Shown piece by piece: positions 15,765 to 25,724 of a stretch of DNA of 32,011 nucleotides (position 1 is the stretch's first letter; every line of letters starts with the position of its first letter). The notes below the pieces were generated by a model, which did not search any database, was not told the origin of the DNA, and saw only the letters and a list, made by a program, of their open reading frames with translations. A program made the position numbers and the translations under genes. Location: positions 1-32,011 of the forward strand of contig JAFSCX010000027.1 in the NCBI GenBank assembly GCA_017436525.1. The letters are read 5' to 3'. This DNA comes from Clostridia bacterium. Lineage in GTDB: Bacteria; Bacillota; Clostridia; Oscillospirales; QAKW01.

Positions 15765-16949
15765 ATGAAAGAATTTGAATTAAAATACGGCTGTAACCCC
15801 AATCAGAAGCCTTCTAAGATTTTTATGAAAGACGGCAGCGATCTGCCTATTAAGATCCTCTCCGGCCGGCCCGGTTATATCAATTTTTTGGACGCCTTTA
15901 ATTCTTGGCAGCTGGTAAAGGAATTGAAAGCCGCTTTGGGTCAACCGGCGGCCACCTCCTTTAAGCATGTAAGCCCTACCTCTGCCGCTGTTGGAAATCC
16001 TTTGAGCGCTGAGCTGAAGAAGGCTTGCTTTGTAGATGATATTGAGGGCTTGGATGAATCTCCCTTGGCTTGTGCCTATGCCAGAGCAAGAGGCACCGAT
16101 CGCATGAGTTCTTTTGGCGATTTTATTGCTCTTTCCGATATTTGCGATAAAACCACCGCTCTGCTGATCAAGCGGGAAGTATCCGATGGTATTATTGCTC
16201 CCGGCTATACCGATGAGGCGCTGGAGATCTTGAAATCCAAGCGGAAGGGCAATTATAATATTATTGAAATTGACCCTGATTTTACCCCCGACCCTGTGGA
16301 GACAAAAGAAGTCTATGGAATCACCTTCCAGCAAGGTCGTAATGAATTTAAGATTGATGAAGAGCTCCTTTCCAATCTTGTTACTGAAAATAAGGTTTTG
16401 CCCTCTGAGGCTAAGCGTGATCTGATTATCGCCTTGATTACTTTGAAATATACCCAATCCAATTCTGTCTGCTATGCGGTGGATGGCCAAGCAATCGGCG
16501 TAGGCGCAGGCCAGCAATCCAGAATTCATTGCACCCGTCTTGCAGGCAATAAGGCGGATGTATGGCATCTTCGCCAGCATGAGAAGGTGCTGAATCTGCC
16601 CTTCCTGCCCACCCTTGGCAGACCGGATCGTGATAATGTAATTGATAGCTATATTAATAAAAATGAAGAAGATGTATGCAAAGACGGCGTATGGCAGAAG
16701 TATTTCACCACCCGTCCCGAGCCCCTCACTGCCGAAGAGGCAAGAGCCTATCTTGATTCTTTGAGCGGCGTGGCCCTCGGTAGCGATGCATTCTTCCCCT
16801 TTGATGATAATATTGAGCGCGCAAAGCGGAGCGGTGTTTCTTATATTGCTCAGCCCGGCGGCTCTATTCGTGATGATGTAGTGATCAATTGCTGCGATAA
16901 ATACGGGATGGCCATGGCCTTTACCGGTATGCGCTTGTTCCACCATTGA
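15765..16949 (+). CDS. purV: Stand-alone AICAR formyltransferase
   Basis: This 394-residue protein corresponds to the C-terminal AICAR transformylase part of PurH, without the IMP cyclohydrolase domain. It uses 10-formyl-THF to make FAICAR. Visible signatures are the catalytic Lys-His pair in SFKHVSPTSAA (Lys67, His68), ARARGTDRMSSFGDFIALSD, YTQSNSVCYAVDGQAIGVGA, GQQSRIHCTRLAGNKAD and SDAFFPFDDNIERA ending RLFHH. The start matches the beginning of the transformylase domain (MKEFELKYGCNPNQKPS), so it is not a truncated PurH. The purV name follows usage for separate archaeal-type enzymes. Confidence 0.9.
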   Translation: MKEFELKYGCNPNQKPSKIFMKDGSDLPIKILSGRPGYINFLDAFNSWQLVKELKAALGQPAATSFKHVSPTSAAVGNPLSAELKKACFVDDIEGLDESPLACAYARARGTDRMSSFGDFIALSDICDKTTALLIKREVSDGIIAPGYTDEALEILKSKRKGNYNIIEIDPDFTPDPVETKEVYGITFQQGRNEFKIDEELLSNLVTENKVLPSEAKRDLIIALITLKYTQSNSVCYAVDGQAIGVGAGQQSRIHCTRLAGNKADVWHLRQHEKVLNLPFLPTLGRPDRDNVIDSYINKNEEDVCKDGVWQKYFTTRPEPLTAEEARAYLDSLSGVALGSDAFFPFDDNIERAKRSGVSYIAQPGGSIRDDVVINCCDKYGMAMAFTGMRLFHH

Positions 16950-16970
16950 TGGAAGAAGGAGAATAAGAGA

Positions 16971-18242
16971 ATGAAATTATTGGTTGTGGGCGGCGGAGGC
17001 CGCGAGCATGCCATTATTAAAAAATTAAAGGAAAATCCCAATGTAACCGAGATTTTTGCCCTCCCCGGCAACGGCGGCATGGCAGAGGAAGCAACCCTTG
17101 TGCCGATTGGTGCAAAAGAGATTGAAAAAATTGTAGAATTTGCGGTAAAAGAAAAGATCGACTATGCAGTGGTTGCTCCCGATGATCCGCTGGTACTTGG
17201 TGCAGTGGATGCTCTGAACGAAAAGGGGATTCCTTGCTTTGGCCCCAAGGCTAATGCGGCTATTATTGAGGGGAGCAAGGTCTTTTCTAAGGATCTGATG
17301 AAAAAATACGGAATTCCTACTGCGGAATATGCGGTCTTTACCGATTGCGGCGATGCACTTGCTTATCTGGAAACCGCTCCTGTTCCTACCGTTATCAAAG
17401 CAGATGGCCTTGCTTTAGGCAAGGGTGTTGTCATTGCGCTGACCCGCGATGAGGCAAAGAACGCTGTCTGCTCCATGATGGAGGATAAGGTTTTCGGAGA
17501 GAGCGGAAGCCGCGTGGTAATCGAGGAATTTCTTACCGGTCCGGAGGTCTCTGTCCTTTCCTTTACCGATGGAGAAACGGTAGTGCCCATGGTCTCTTCC
17601 ATGGACCATAAGCGTGCTTTAGATGATGACAAAGGGCTGAATACCGGCGGAATGGGTACAGTCGCGCCCAATCCTTATTATACCGATGCTGTTGCTGAGC
17701 GGTGTATGAAGGAAATTTTCCTTACTACCATCAAAGCAATGAAAGCGGAGGGGCGCCCCTTCAAAGGCTGCCTTTATTTTGGGTTGATGCTGACGCCCAA
17801 GGGGCCTAAAGTCATTGAATATAACTGCCGCTTTGGGGATCCTGAGACGCAGGTGGTATTACCTCTGCTGGAAAGCGATTTGCTCACTATTATGCAGGCT
17901 ACTACCAATGGTACTTTGGCAGAAACTCCCGTGAAATTCAAAGATGCCCACGCCTGCTGCGTGGTGATGGCATCGGAAGGATATCCCGGAAAGTATGAAA
18001 CCGGCAAGGAGATCACTATTCCCAATGAAATCAAGGGTGATGTCTTTGTGGCAGGTGCTAAGCTTTCGGATGGAACGCTTTTGAGCGCAGGGGGGCGTGT
18101 CCTCGGCGTCTGCGCTGTAGAGGATTCGCTGAAGGGTGCCATTGATGCCGCTTATGAAAAGGTTTCCCGTATTCATTTTGATAACGCTTTCTGCCGTAAG
18201 GATATCGGCCGGCGGGCGCTGGCCGCGGGAAGAGAGGAGTAA
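16971..18242 (+). CDS. purD: GAR synthetase (PurD)
   Basis: PurD is an ATP-grasp ligase joining phosphoribosylamine and glycine. The 423-residue protein shows the N-terminal LLVVGGGGREHAI, FGPKANAAIIEGSKVFSK, the ATP-binding KADGLALGKGVV, EEFLTGPEVSVLSFTDG, the MDHKRALDDDKGLNTGGMG loop and the metal-binding VIEYNCRFGDPETQVVLP. Length is standard. It uses the unstable product of PurF, so it lies in the same operon. AGAAGGAG lies 9 nt upstream of the ATG. Confidence 0.98.
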   Translation: MKLLVVGGGGREHAIIKKLKENPNVTEIFALPGNGGMAEEATLVPIGAKEIEKIVEFAVKEKIDYAVVAPDDPLVLGAVDALNEKGIPCFGPKANAAIIEGSKVFSKDLMKKYGIPTAEYAVFTDCGDALAYLETAPVPTVIKADGLALGKGVVIALTRDEAKNAVCSMMEDKVFGESGSRVVIEEFLTGPEVSVLSFTDGETVVPMVSSMDHKRALDDDKGLNTGGMGTVAPNPYYTDAVAERCMKEIFLTTIKAMKAEGRPFKGCLYFGLMLTPKGPKVIEYNCRFGDPETQVVLPLLESDLLTIMQATTNGTLAETPVKFKDAHACCVVMASEGYPGKYETGKEITIPNEIKGDVFVAGAKLSDGTLLSAGGRVLGVCAVEDSLKGAIDAAYEKVSRIHFDNAFCRKDIGRRALAAGREE

Positions 18243-18247
18243 ATAAA

Positions 18248-21200
18248 TTGGTATATCGTATCTATGTGGAAAAAAAGCCGGCTCTTGCCGGTGAGGCGCG
18301 GGATTTGCGCCATGAGATTCGCCATATCCATCAGATTAAATCTTTGGAATCTGTGCGGATTATCAATCGCTATGATGTAGAAAATATTGAAGAAGAGTTA
18401 TTTAACTACGCGGTAAAAACCGTCTTTTCCGAGCCCCAACTGGATCAAACCTATGAATCGGTTGAGGCGGATGGTGCATATGTATTTGCGGTAGAGTATT
18501 TGCCCGGTCAATTTGATCAGCGGGCTGATTCTGCCGCCCAATGCATCCAGATTATCTCTCAAGGGGAGCGCCCCACAGTCAGAACCGCTAAAGTATATTT
18601 ACTTTACGGCTCTCTTACCGAAGAAGAGATTCAAACCATCAAAAAGAGCGTAATCAACCCTGTGGAATCCCGTGAGGCAGCCTTAGAAAAGCCCGAAACG
18701 CTGCAGGTAGCCTATGAGATTCCCGAGACGGTAGCAACTCTTGACGGCTTTTTGAAATTAGACCGTGAGGGTCTTGCTGAATTTGTAAAGAATTATGGTC
18801 TTGCAATGGATGAGGACGATATCGCATTTTGTCAAGCTTATTTCCAAAAAGAGGGCAGAGATCCCACCATTACGGAAATTCGCATGATTGATACCTATTG
18901 GTCGGATCATTGCCGCCATACCACCTTCCTCACCACCATCGATGATGTGAAATTCGAGGATGCTCTTCTTCAGAGCGCTTATGAAGATTATATTGCTACC
19001 CGTAAAGAGCTTGGCCGTACCAAGCCGATCAATCTGATGGATATCGGCACTTTAGCTGCAAAATACCTTCGCTCTGTGGGTAAGCTTGATAAGCTGGATG
19101 AATCGGAAGAAATCAATGCTTGCACCGTTAAGATCGAAGTGGAGGCGGATGGCAAAAAAGAGCCTTGGTTGCTTCTTTTCAAGAATGAGACCCATAACCA
19201 TCCCACTGAGATCGAGCCTTTTGGTGGTGCAGCCACCTGCATCGGCGGAGCAATTCGCGATCCTCTTTCCGGAAGAAGCTATGTCTATGGTGCTATGCGC
19301 GTAACCGGTGCTGCAGATCCTTTGAAGCCTGTAAAAGAAACGCTGGAAGGAAAGCTGCCTCAGCGCAAGATTGTTACAACCGCTGCCGCAGGCTATTCAT
19401 CTTATGGCAATCAGATCGGCCTTGCAACCGGCATGGTCGATGAGCTTTATCATGATGGTTATGCCGCGAAGCGTCTGGAGATTGGCGCTGTGGTAGGCGC
19501 TGCTCCTGCTGAGAACGTGCGCAGAGAGTGCCCCGCTCCCGGAGATGTTGTCATTCTTCTGGGTGGCCGTACCGGTCGGGATGGATGCGGCGGTGCTACC
19601 GGCTCTTCCAAATCCCATACCCTGCAATCTTTGGAGAGCTGCGGGGCTGAGGTGCAGAAGGGAAATGCCCCTGAGGAACGGAAACTTCAGCGCCTTTTCC
19701 GCAATTATGAGGCCTGCCGCATGATTAAACGCTGCAACGATTTCGGTGCAGGCGGTGTATCGGTTGCGATTGGTGAGTTGGCCGATGGATTGAAAATTGA
19801 TTTGAATGCTGTCCCCAAAAAATATGATGGTCTGGATGGTACAGAGCTTGCGATCAGCGAATCTCAGGAGAGAATGGCTGTAGTGGTAGAACCCAAGGAT
19901 GTAGAGCGGTTTATTGAGCTTGCAGATCAAGAGAACCTTGAGGCAACCGTTGTGGCTAAGGTTCAGGCAGATCCTCGCTTGGTTATGCATTGGAATGGTA
20001 ATGTCATTGTCGATATCAGCCGTGAATTTTTGAATTCCAATGGTGCTGAGAAGCATATTACCATTACTCCTGCAGCGCCCGCTTGCTATCGCAAGAAAGT
20101 TGGGGAAGATTTTGCTCAGGAATTAAAGGATCTTGCAGGGGACCTTAATGTCTGCTCCAAGCGCGGCCTTTCCGAGCGGTTTGATTCCACCATCGGTGCC
20201 GGCACCGTCTTGATGCCCTTTGGCGGTAAGAATCAGTTGACCCCCATTCAGGCGATGGTGCAGAAAATCTCCATGGAAGAAAAGCATACCGATGATTGCT
20301 CTTTGATGGCTTGGGGCTATAACCCCTATGTAGCAGAAAAGAGCCCTTATCACGGCGCTTATCTTGCAGTGGTTGAGTCTGTCTGCAAATTGATTGCAAC
20401 CGGCGCAAAATTTGAGGATGTATATCTTACTTTCCAAGAGTATTTTGAGCGCCCCGGTAAGGATGGTAAGCGTTGGGGCAAGCCTTTGGCAGCCCTTTTG
20501 GGTGCATTTGAGGCGCAGAAGGATCTGGGAATCGCCGCGATCGGCGGTAAGGATTCCATGAGCGGTACCTTTGAGCAGCTGGATGTTCCTCCCACCTTGG
20601 TTTCTTTCGCTGTTACTACAGGGAAAACGGGCGAAATTGTACCCAACCATTTCAAGAAGGCGAGTAATCGCGTTGTATTACTGCAGCCCGAATATAATGA
20701 GAATCATCTTCCCGATGCTTCTTCTTTAATGAAGCTTTTTGATACGGTTACCGATCTCTTGAGAAGCGGAAAAGCAGTTACTGCCTATACCCCCGGCTTC
20801 GGCGGTGTGGCTGAGGCGGTAATAAAGATGGCAATGGGCGATGGATTTGGCTTTGCATTTGATGAGAGCCGCACCATGGAAGAGCTCTTCGGCTATCAAT
20901 ACGGCAGCTTCCTGCTGGAGCTTTCAGAGGAAGCGGAGATTGGCTTGCCCATCGGTGTTGTTACCGCTGAAAAGAGCTTTGTGAAGGGCGAAGAAAAGGT
21001 AAGCCTTTTTGAGATCGAAGATCTTTATGAAAATAAGCTGGAGAGTGTATTCAGTTGCAATATTACCCATCCTGAGCAACCCATGGAGACCTTCTCCTAT
21101 GAAGCAAAGGAGCGGGTAGCGCCTGCTATTAAGGTAGCGAAGCCTAAGGTTTTGATCCCTGTATTTCCCGGCACCAATTGCGAATTTGATAGCGCAAGAG

Positions 21201-21940
21201 CCATGCGGGATGCGGGGGCTGATCCTGAGATTTTTGTCATTAACAATCGTTCTGCAGAAGGGATCAATCGCAGCGTGGAAGCCTTTAGCAATAAGTTGAA
21301 GGAATCTCAGATTGTTTTTGTCCCCGGCGGATTTTCCGGCGGTGATGAGCCGGAAGGCTCCGGTAAATTTATTACCGCTTTCTTCCGCAATGCCGCAGTA
21401 AAAGAGCAGGTAACTGCCCTTTTGGAAGAGCGGGATGGCTTGATGCTTGGTATTTGCAATGGATTTCAGGCTTTGATTAAGCTGGGTCTTGTCCCTTATG
21501 GCAAGATCATCGATACCGATGAGAATTGCCCCACCTTGACCTTCAATACCATTGCGCGCCATCAATCCAGAATTGTCCGCACCCGCGTTGCTTCCAATAA
21601 GTCTCCTTGGCTTGCCGGCGCTCAGGTGGGGGATGTCTATCATGTACCGATCTCTCATGGCGAAGGCCGATTCCTTGCAGATGAGAAATTGATCCGTCAG
21701 TTGGCTGAAAACGGTCAAATTGCTACTCAATATGTAGATATGGACGGGAATGCCACCTCCGATATCCATTTCAATCCCAATGATTCCTGCTTTGCGATCG
21801 AGGGAATTACCTCTCCCGATGGCCGCGTATTCGGTAAGATGGGTCATTCGGAGCGCTATGCAGATGGACTCTATCGCAATGTGCTGGGTAAATATGATCT
21901 GCAGATGTTCCGCTCTGCAGTAGAATATTTCAAAAAATAA
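18248..21940 (+). CDS. purL: FGAM synthase, single-chain PurL
   Basis: PurL converts FGAR, glutamine and ATP to FGAM. The 1230-residue protein is the large single-chain form, not the PurS/PurL/PurQ split of Bacillus. In order it has an N-terminal PurS-like domain, a linker, the first AIRS-type domain with YWSDHCRHTTF (about 217-227), NHPTEIEPFGGAATCIGGAI, a second AIRS half with GGKDSMSGTF, and a C-terminal class I glutaminase (LIPVFPGTNCEFDSARAMRD) with triad Cys1070 (GICNGFQAL), His1200 and Glu1202 (GHSER). Unlike PurF, its glutaminase is intact. The start is TTG 18248, with GAGGAG upstream; the MVYRIYVEKK start agrees with clostridial relatives as I recall them. Confidence 0.97.
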   Translation: MVYRIYVEKKPALAGEARDLRHEIRHIHQIKSLESVRIINRYDVENIEEELFNYAVKTVFSEPQLDQTYESVEADGAYVFAVEYLPGQFDQRADSAAQCIQIISQGERPTVRTAKVYLLYGSLTEEEIQTIKKSVINPVESREAALEKPETLQVAYEIPETVATLDGFLKLDREGLAEFVKNYGLAMDEDDIAFCQAYFQKEGRDPTITEIRMIDTYWSDHCRHTTFLTTIDDVKFEDALLQSAYEDYIATRKELGRTKPINLMDIGTLAAKYLRSVGKLDKLDESEEINACTVKIEVEADGKKEPWLLLFKNETHNHPTEIEPFGGAATCIGGAIRDPLSGRSYVYGAMRVTGAADPLKPVKETLEGKLPQRKIVTTAAAGYSSYGNQIGLATGMVDELYHDGYAAKRLEIGAVVGAAPAENVRRECPAPGDVVILLGGRTGRDGCGGATGSSKSHTLQSLESCGAEVQKGNAPEERKLQRLFRNYEACRMIKRCNDFGAGGVSVAIGELADGLKIDLNAVPKKYDGLDGTELAISESQERMAVVVEPKDVERFIELADQENLEATVVAKVQADPRLVMHWNGNVIVDISREFLNSNGAEKHITITPAAPACYRKKVGEDFAQELKDLAGDLNVCSKRGLSERFDSTIGAGTVLMPFGGKNQLTPIQAMVQKISMEEKHTDDCSLMAWGYNPYVAEKSPYHGAYLAVVESVCKLIATGAKFEDVYLTFQEYFERPGKDGKRWGKPLAALLGAFEAQKDLGIAAIGGKDSMSGTFEQLDVPPTLVSFAVTTGKTGEIVPNHFKKASNRVVLLQPEYNENHLPDASSLMKLFDTVTDLLRSGKAVTAYTPGFGGVAEAVIKMAMGDGFGFAFDESRTMEELFGYQYGSFLLELSEEAEIGLPIGVVTAEKSFVKGEEKVSLFEIEDLYENKLESVFSCNITHPEQPMETFSYEAKERVAPAIKVAKPKVLIPVFPGTNCEFDSARAMRDAGADPEIFVINNRSAEGINRSVEAFSNKLKESQIVFVPGGFSGGDEPEGSGKFITAFFRNAAVKEQVTALLEERDGLMLGICNGFQALIKLGLVPYGKIIDTDENCPTLTFNTIARHQSRIVRTRVASNKSPWLAGAQVGDVYHVPISHGEGRFLADEKLIRQLAENGQIATQYVDMDGNATSDIHFNPNDSCFAIEGITSPDGRVFGKMGHSERYADGLYRNVLGKYDLQMFRSAVEYFKK

Positions 21941-21954
21941 AGGAGAAGTAAGTC

Positions 21955-23628
21955 ATGGCTTATTTAACGGATATTGAAATTGCGCAGCAATGTAAAATGA
22001 AGCCGATTTCCGAGATTGCCGCTACCGCTCATGTAGAAGAGGAGTATTTAGAGCATTACGGAAAATATAAGGCAAAAATTGATCTTTCTTTATTAAAAAA
22101 GGAGCGTAAGGACGGTAAATTGGTATTGGTAACTGCCATCACACCTACCCCTGCCGGCGAAGGGAAGACTACCACCACCATCGGCCTTGCAGATGGTTTG
22201 CGCCGGATCGGAAAAGATGTTACCGTGGCTTTGCGTGAGCCTTCCTTGGGCCCTGTCTTTGGAATCAAAGGCGGTGCCGCAGGCGGCGGCTATGCGCAGG
22301 TTGTTCCTATGGAGGATATCAATCTTCATTTTACCGGTGATTTCCATGCCATCGGCGCGGCGAATAATCTCTTGGCTGCCATGCTGGATAACCATATTCA
22401 GCAGGGAAATGCCCTTGGAATCGATGTTAAGAAGATCACATGGAAGCGCTGCGTGGATATGAATGACCGCCAGCTTCGGAATGTGATCGATGGTTTGGGC
22501 GGCAGAATGCAGGGCGTGCCCCGCGAGGATGGCTTTGATATTACGGTTGCCAGCGAAATCATGGCAGTTTTGTGCCTTTCCGATTCTATTACCGATCTGA
22601 AGGAGCGCCTTGCACGCATTATCGTGGGCTATACCTACGATGATCAGCCTGTAACCTGCGGCCAGCTGAAGGCCCATGGTGCAATGGCTGCTTTGCTGAA
22701 GGATGCCCTGAAGCCGAATCTTGTGCAGACCTTGGAAGGCACTCCTGCTTTTGTGCATGGCGGGCCCTTTGCCAATATTGCTCATGGCTGCAACTCTGTT
22801 ATTGCCACCAAAATGGCAATGAAAATGGGCGATTATGCCATTACAGAAGCAGGCTTTGGTGCAGATTTGGGCGCCGAGAAGTTTTTGGACATCAAATGCC
22901 GCATGGCCGGCTTGACTCCTGATGCTGTAGTTGTAGTTGCTACTATCCGCGCTCTGAAGATGCATGGCGGTCTTGCCAAAACCGAGCTTGGAAATGAGGA
23001 TCTTGCTGCATTGGAAGCGGGTATTCCCAATTTGCTGCGCCACGTTTCTAATATTAAGAATGTATATCGCTTACCCTGCGTAGTGGCAGTGAATCGTTTC
23101 CCCACCGATACCGATGCGGAAATTGATTGCTTAATTGAGCGTTGCAAGGCGTTGGGCGTAAATGTTGTCCTTTCTACTGTCTGGGCCGATGGCGGAGCCG
23201 GGGGAGAGGAGCTTGCCAAAGAGGTTGTTCGTCTATGCGAAGAAGAGCAGGGTGATTTCACCTTCTGCTATGAAGACGATACAACCATTGCTGAGAAAAT
23301 CGAGGCAATTGTGAAGAAGATCTATGGCGGCGACGGTGTAAATATTCTTCCTGCCGTTCAAAAGCAGATTGACCGTCTTACAGAGCTTGGCTATGGCAAT
23401 TTGCCTGTATGCATGGCAAAGACCCAGTATAGCTTTTCGGATGATCCCACTAAGCTGGGCGCTCCAGAAGGCTTTACTGTAACGGTGCGTAATATCAAAA
23501 TTTCTGCAGGTGCAGGCTTCATTGTTGCTCTGACAGGCGAAATTATGACAATGCCCGGTCTGCCCAAGAGCCCTGCCGCCGAGCGGATCGATGTGGACGA
23601 AAACGGCGTTATTACCGGACTTTTCTAA
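21955..23628 (+). CDS. fhs: Formate-tetrahydrofolate ligase
   Basis: Fhs makes 10-formyl-THF from formate, THF and ATP, the one-carbon donor for PurN and the AICAR formyltransferase. The 557-residue protein shows the P-loop [10 protein letters not shown] (65-74), [69 protein letters not shown] and [16 protein letters not shown] at the end. Length is typical. It is last in the operon, 14 nt after purL with its own AAAGGAG, and is followed by a terminator. Its inclusion makes the operon self-sufficient for the formyl donor and explains control by a ZTP riboswitch. Confidence 0.98.
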   Translation: MAYLTDIEIAQQCKMKPISEIAATAHVEEEYLEHYGKYKAKIDLSLLKKERKDGKLVLVTAITPTPAGEGKTTTTIGLADGLRRIGKDVTVALREPSLGPVFGIKGGAAGGGYAQVVPMEDINLHFTGDFHAIGAANNLLAAMLDNHIQQGNALGIDVKKITWKRCVDMNDRQLRNVIDGLGGRMQGVPREDGFDITVASEIMAVLCLSDSITDLKERLARIIVGYTYDDQPVTCGQLKAHGAMAALLKDALKPNLVQTLEGTPAFVHGGPFANIAHGCNSVIATKMAMKMGDYAITEAGFGADLGAEKFLDIKCRMAGLTPDAVVVVATIRALKMHGGLAKTELGNEDLAALEAGIPNLLRHVSNIKNVYRLPCVVAVNRFPTDTDAEIDCLIERCKALGVNVVLSTVWADGGAGGEELAKEVVRLCEEEQGDFTFCYEDDTTIAEKIEAIVKKIYGGDGVNILPAVQKQIDRLTELGYGNLPVCMAKTQYSFSDDPTKLGAPEGFTVTVRNIKISAGAGFIVALTGEIMTMPGLPKSPAAERIDVDENGVITGLF

Positions 23629-23649
23629 TCTGTAAAGTATAATACCTTT

Positions 23650-23685
23650 ATATGCGGATGCGAAGGCATCCGCATATTCTTTTTA
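23650..23685 (+). terminator. Terminator of the purine operon
   Basis: ATATGCGGATGC (23650-23661) pairs perfectly with GCATCCGCATAT (23666-23677) around a GAAG tetraloop, followed by TCTTTTTAT. It closes the ten-gene transcript 21 nt after fhs. Confidence 0.93.
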
Positions 23686-23693
23686 TAAAACTA

Positions 23694-23722
23694 TGGAAAT
23701 TTTATAATTTATATAGTATAAT
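23694..23722 (+). promoter_or_regulatory. Candidate promoter of the lepB cluster
   Basis: A -10 TATAAT (23717-23722) has TGGAAA (4 of 6 to consensus) 17 nt upstream at 23694-23699. Another TATAAT at 23703-23708 lacks a -35 at proper spacing outside the preceding terminator. The predicted start is about 28 nt before lepB. Confidence 0.6.
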
Positions 23723-23757
23723 AAATTGATAAAGTATTTCTAAAGGGGCGATTGCCA

Positions 23758-24273
23758 ATGAAAAAATTGTCTGTAAATTTATTAGAACTTCTGGATTCGG
23801 TCATTATTGCGCTGGTGGCGGTGATGGTGATCTTTAGTCTCTTTTTCCGCATTTATGTAGTAGATGGTAAATCCATGAATTCTACATTGACTCATCAAGA
23901 CCGGTTGCTGGTATCGCAACTTTTCTATACGCCCAAGCAAGGGGATATTATCTGCTTTGTGGCCAAAGACCTTAATGATAAGATTTTGGTTAAGCGGGTG
24001 ATTGCTACCGAAGGGCAGACCGTGGATATCACAGATGATTTCATTGTAACGGTCGATGGCGTGCCCTTGGTTGAGGATTATCTTGATCCGGGCATTTATA
24101 CCAATCCAAAGTATTTTTCTTTTCCCTATACTGTGAAGGAAAATGAAGTATTCTGCCTTGGTGATAATCGGATCGATTCCAAAGATAGCCGTGATCTTGG
24201 GCCTATTGAGAATAAATATATTCTCGGCCGCTTGATTCTGCGGCTTTTCCCCAATACCGGAATCGTCAAATAA
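23758..24273 (+). CDS. lepB: Type I signal peptidase
   Basis: Signal peptidase I removes signal peptides on the outer face of the membrane. The 171-residue protein has one N-terminal membrane segment (about 12-30), the catalytic Ser39 in DGKSMNSTL, the catalytic Lys79 in ILVKRVIA, and the conserved box GDNRIDSKDSRDLGPI (136-151). The short length is the Gram-positive type. ATG 23758 has AAAGGGG 9 nt upstream; an in-frame TTG two codons earlier is too close to that site. It leads a cluster in which rbgA and rnhB follow, as in many Firmicutes, but two cell-surface genes intervene. Confidence 0.96.
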   Translation: MKKLSVNLLELLDSVIIALVAVMVIFSLFFRIYVVDGKSMNSTLTHQDRLLVSQLFYTPKQGDIICFVAKDLNDKILVKRVIATEGQTVDITDDFIVTVDGVPLVEDYLDPGIYTNPKYFSFPYTVKENEVFCLGDNRIDSKDSRDLGPIENKYILGRLILRLFPNTGIVK

Positions 24274-24282
24274 GGAGTTCCT

Positions 24283-25716
24283 ATGAATTTCACATCGCTG
24301 GAATATCTGATATTTCTTGCCATAGCCTTTCTGATCTATTTTCTCTTAGGTCAAAAAGCGCGGATTTATTGGCTTCTGGGGTGCAGCTATTATTTTTACG
24401 GGTGCTGGAATCCCAAATACGCACTTTTGATGCTTTTTTCTACTCTTATCACTTATCTCAGCGGCCTTTTTATCGGAAAAAGCAAGACAGAGCGTCAGAA
24501 GAAAATATATGTATTTCTATCTTTTTTCGTCAATTTAGCGATCCTTTTTGTTTTCAAGTATTATTCCTTTTCCGTTGGAGCGTTGAATCGGCTTTTTGCT
24601 TTGAAGATTCCCGAAACGCTGAATCTTTTACTGCCGGTCGGAATCAGCTTTTATACCTTTCAGGCCCTTAGCTATACATTGGATGTCTATCGTAAGGATG
24701 TGGAAGTGGAGCGGAATTTCTTCCGCTATGCATTGTTTGTCTCTTTCTTTCCCCAGCTTGTTGCGGGGCCGATTGAAAAATCCAAGGATCTTCTGAAGCA
24801 ATTTTATGTAAAGCATCCGTTTTCGTGGGAGCGGTTTCATCAAGGGGTTCTTTGGATTGCGATTGGATTTTTCTATAAGTTGGTAATTGCCGATCGTGCA
24901 GCAATGGTCGTCAATCAAGTATATAATCATTTGGATTCATATCAAGATGGCGGAGGCCTGTATTTAATCGCCGCAACGGTTTTATTTGCCATTCAAATTT
25001 ATTTTGATTTTCATGCCTATTCCACCATTGCGAAGGGCAGTGCTCTCATGATGGGTTATCATCTGAGCCAAAATTTCAAAAAGCCTTATTTTGCTGTATC
25101 GATTAAAGATTTTTGGCGCAGATGGCATGTGTCTTTGAGCTCATGGTTTAAGGAGTATCTTTATTTTCCTTTAGGGGGCAGCCGTAAAGGCTTTTGGCGC
25201 ACACAGATCAATTTGATGATTGTTTTCATGGTGAGTGGTCTTTGGCATGGCGCTGCGTGGACTTTTGTGGTTTGGGGTGCCCTTCACGGCGCTTATCAGG
25301 TAATCGAAAATTTGGTTCAAAGGGATAGCAACAGCAAAAACAACACCTCTTTGCTCAAGAAAGTATTTAAGATCATATTCACTTTCTGCCTTGTGGATTT
25401 TGCGTGGATCTTCTTTAGAGCCAATTCCATGGGCGATGCCTTTAAGGTGATCGGAAATCTTTTCGATTTCGGAAAGCCGATCGGCGCTGATTTGCTTGGT
25501 TGCAGTGGTGTAGAAATGGTGATCTTGCTGGTTGCATGTGCCGCTGTTTTTGGCTTGGAGCTGATCTCCGAAAAGGTGGATTTGCTTAAGTTTCTATATA
25601 ACCGAAATATCGTTGTGCGGTATACATTTTATTATATTTTGATTTTTGCCGTAATCATCTTCGGCATTTATGGCCCCGGATTTGATGCGCAGGAATTTAT
25701 TTATTTCCAATTCTGA
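24283..25716 (+). CDS. MBOAT O-acyltransferase (AlgI/DltB-like)
   Basis: This 477-residue integral membrane protein belongs to the MBOAT family, which moves acyl groups across the membrane to extracellular polymers. It has many hydrophobic segments throughout, the family stretch YFYGCWNPKYALLMLFST near the N-terminus, LLPVGISFYTFQALSYTLDV, SFFPQLVAGPI, IKDFWRRWHVSLSSWFKEYL, and the conserved histidines His322 (LWHGAAWT) and His335 (ALHGAYQ). The layout is nearest to AlgI/PatA-type acetyltransferases. It starts 9 nt after lepB and pairs with the SGNH-like gene 8 nt downstream. The polymer substrate is unknown; no dltA or dltC is present, so D-alanylation is less likely than O-acetylation. Confidence 0.92.
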   Translation: MNFTSLEYLIFLAIAFLIYFLLGQKARIYWLLGCSYYFYGCWNPKYALLMLFSTLITYLSGLFIGKSKTERQKKIYVFLSFFVNLAILFVFKYYSFSVGALNRLFALKIPETLNLLLPVGISFYTFQALSYTLDVYRKDVEVERNFFRYALFVSFFPQLVAGPIEKSKDLLKQFYVKHPFSWERFHQGVLWIAIGFFYKLVIADRAAMVVNQVYNHLDSYQDGGGLYLIAATVLFAIQIYFDFHAYSTIAKGSALMMGYHLSQNFKKPYFAVSIKDFWRRWHVSLSSWFKEYLYFPLGGSRKGFWRTQINLMIVFMVSGLWHGAAWTFVVWGALHGAYQVIENLVQRDSNSKNNTSLLKKVFKIIFTFCLVDFAWIFFRANSMGDAFKVIGNLFDFGKPIGADLLGCSGVEMVILLVACAAVFGLELISEKVDLLKFLYNRNIVVRYTFYYILIFAVIIFGIYGPGFDAQEFIYFQF

Positions 25717-25724
25717 GGTGAGGA

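Noticed and set aside
15780-16946. A 388-codon minus-strand frame opposite the AICAR formyltransferase gene
   Set aside because: It mirrors a well-supported gene almost end to end and has no family signature; it is a codon-bias shadow.
20924-21847. A 307-codon minus-strand frame opposite the PurL glutaminase domain
   Set aside because: The plus strand carries the conserved glutaminase triad here, and the antisense product matches nothing I recognise.
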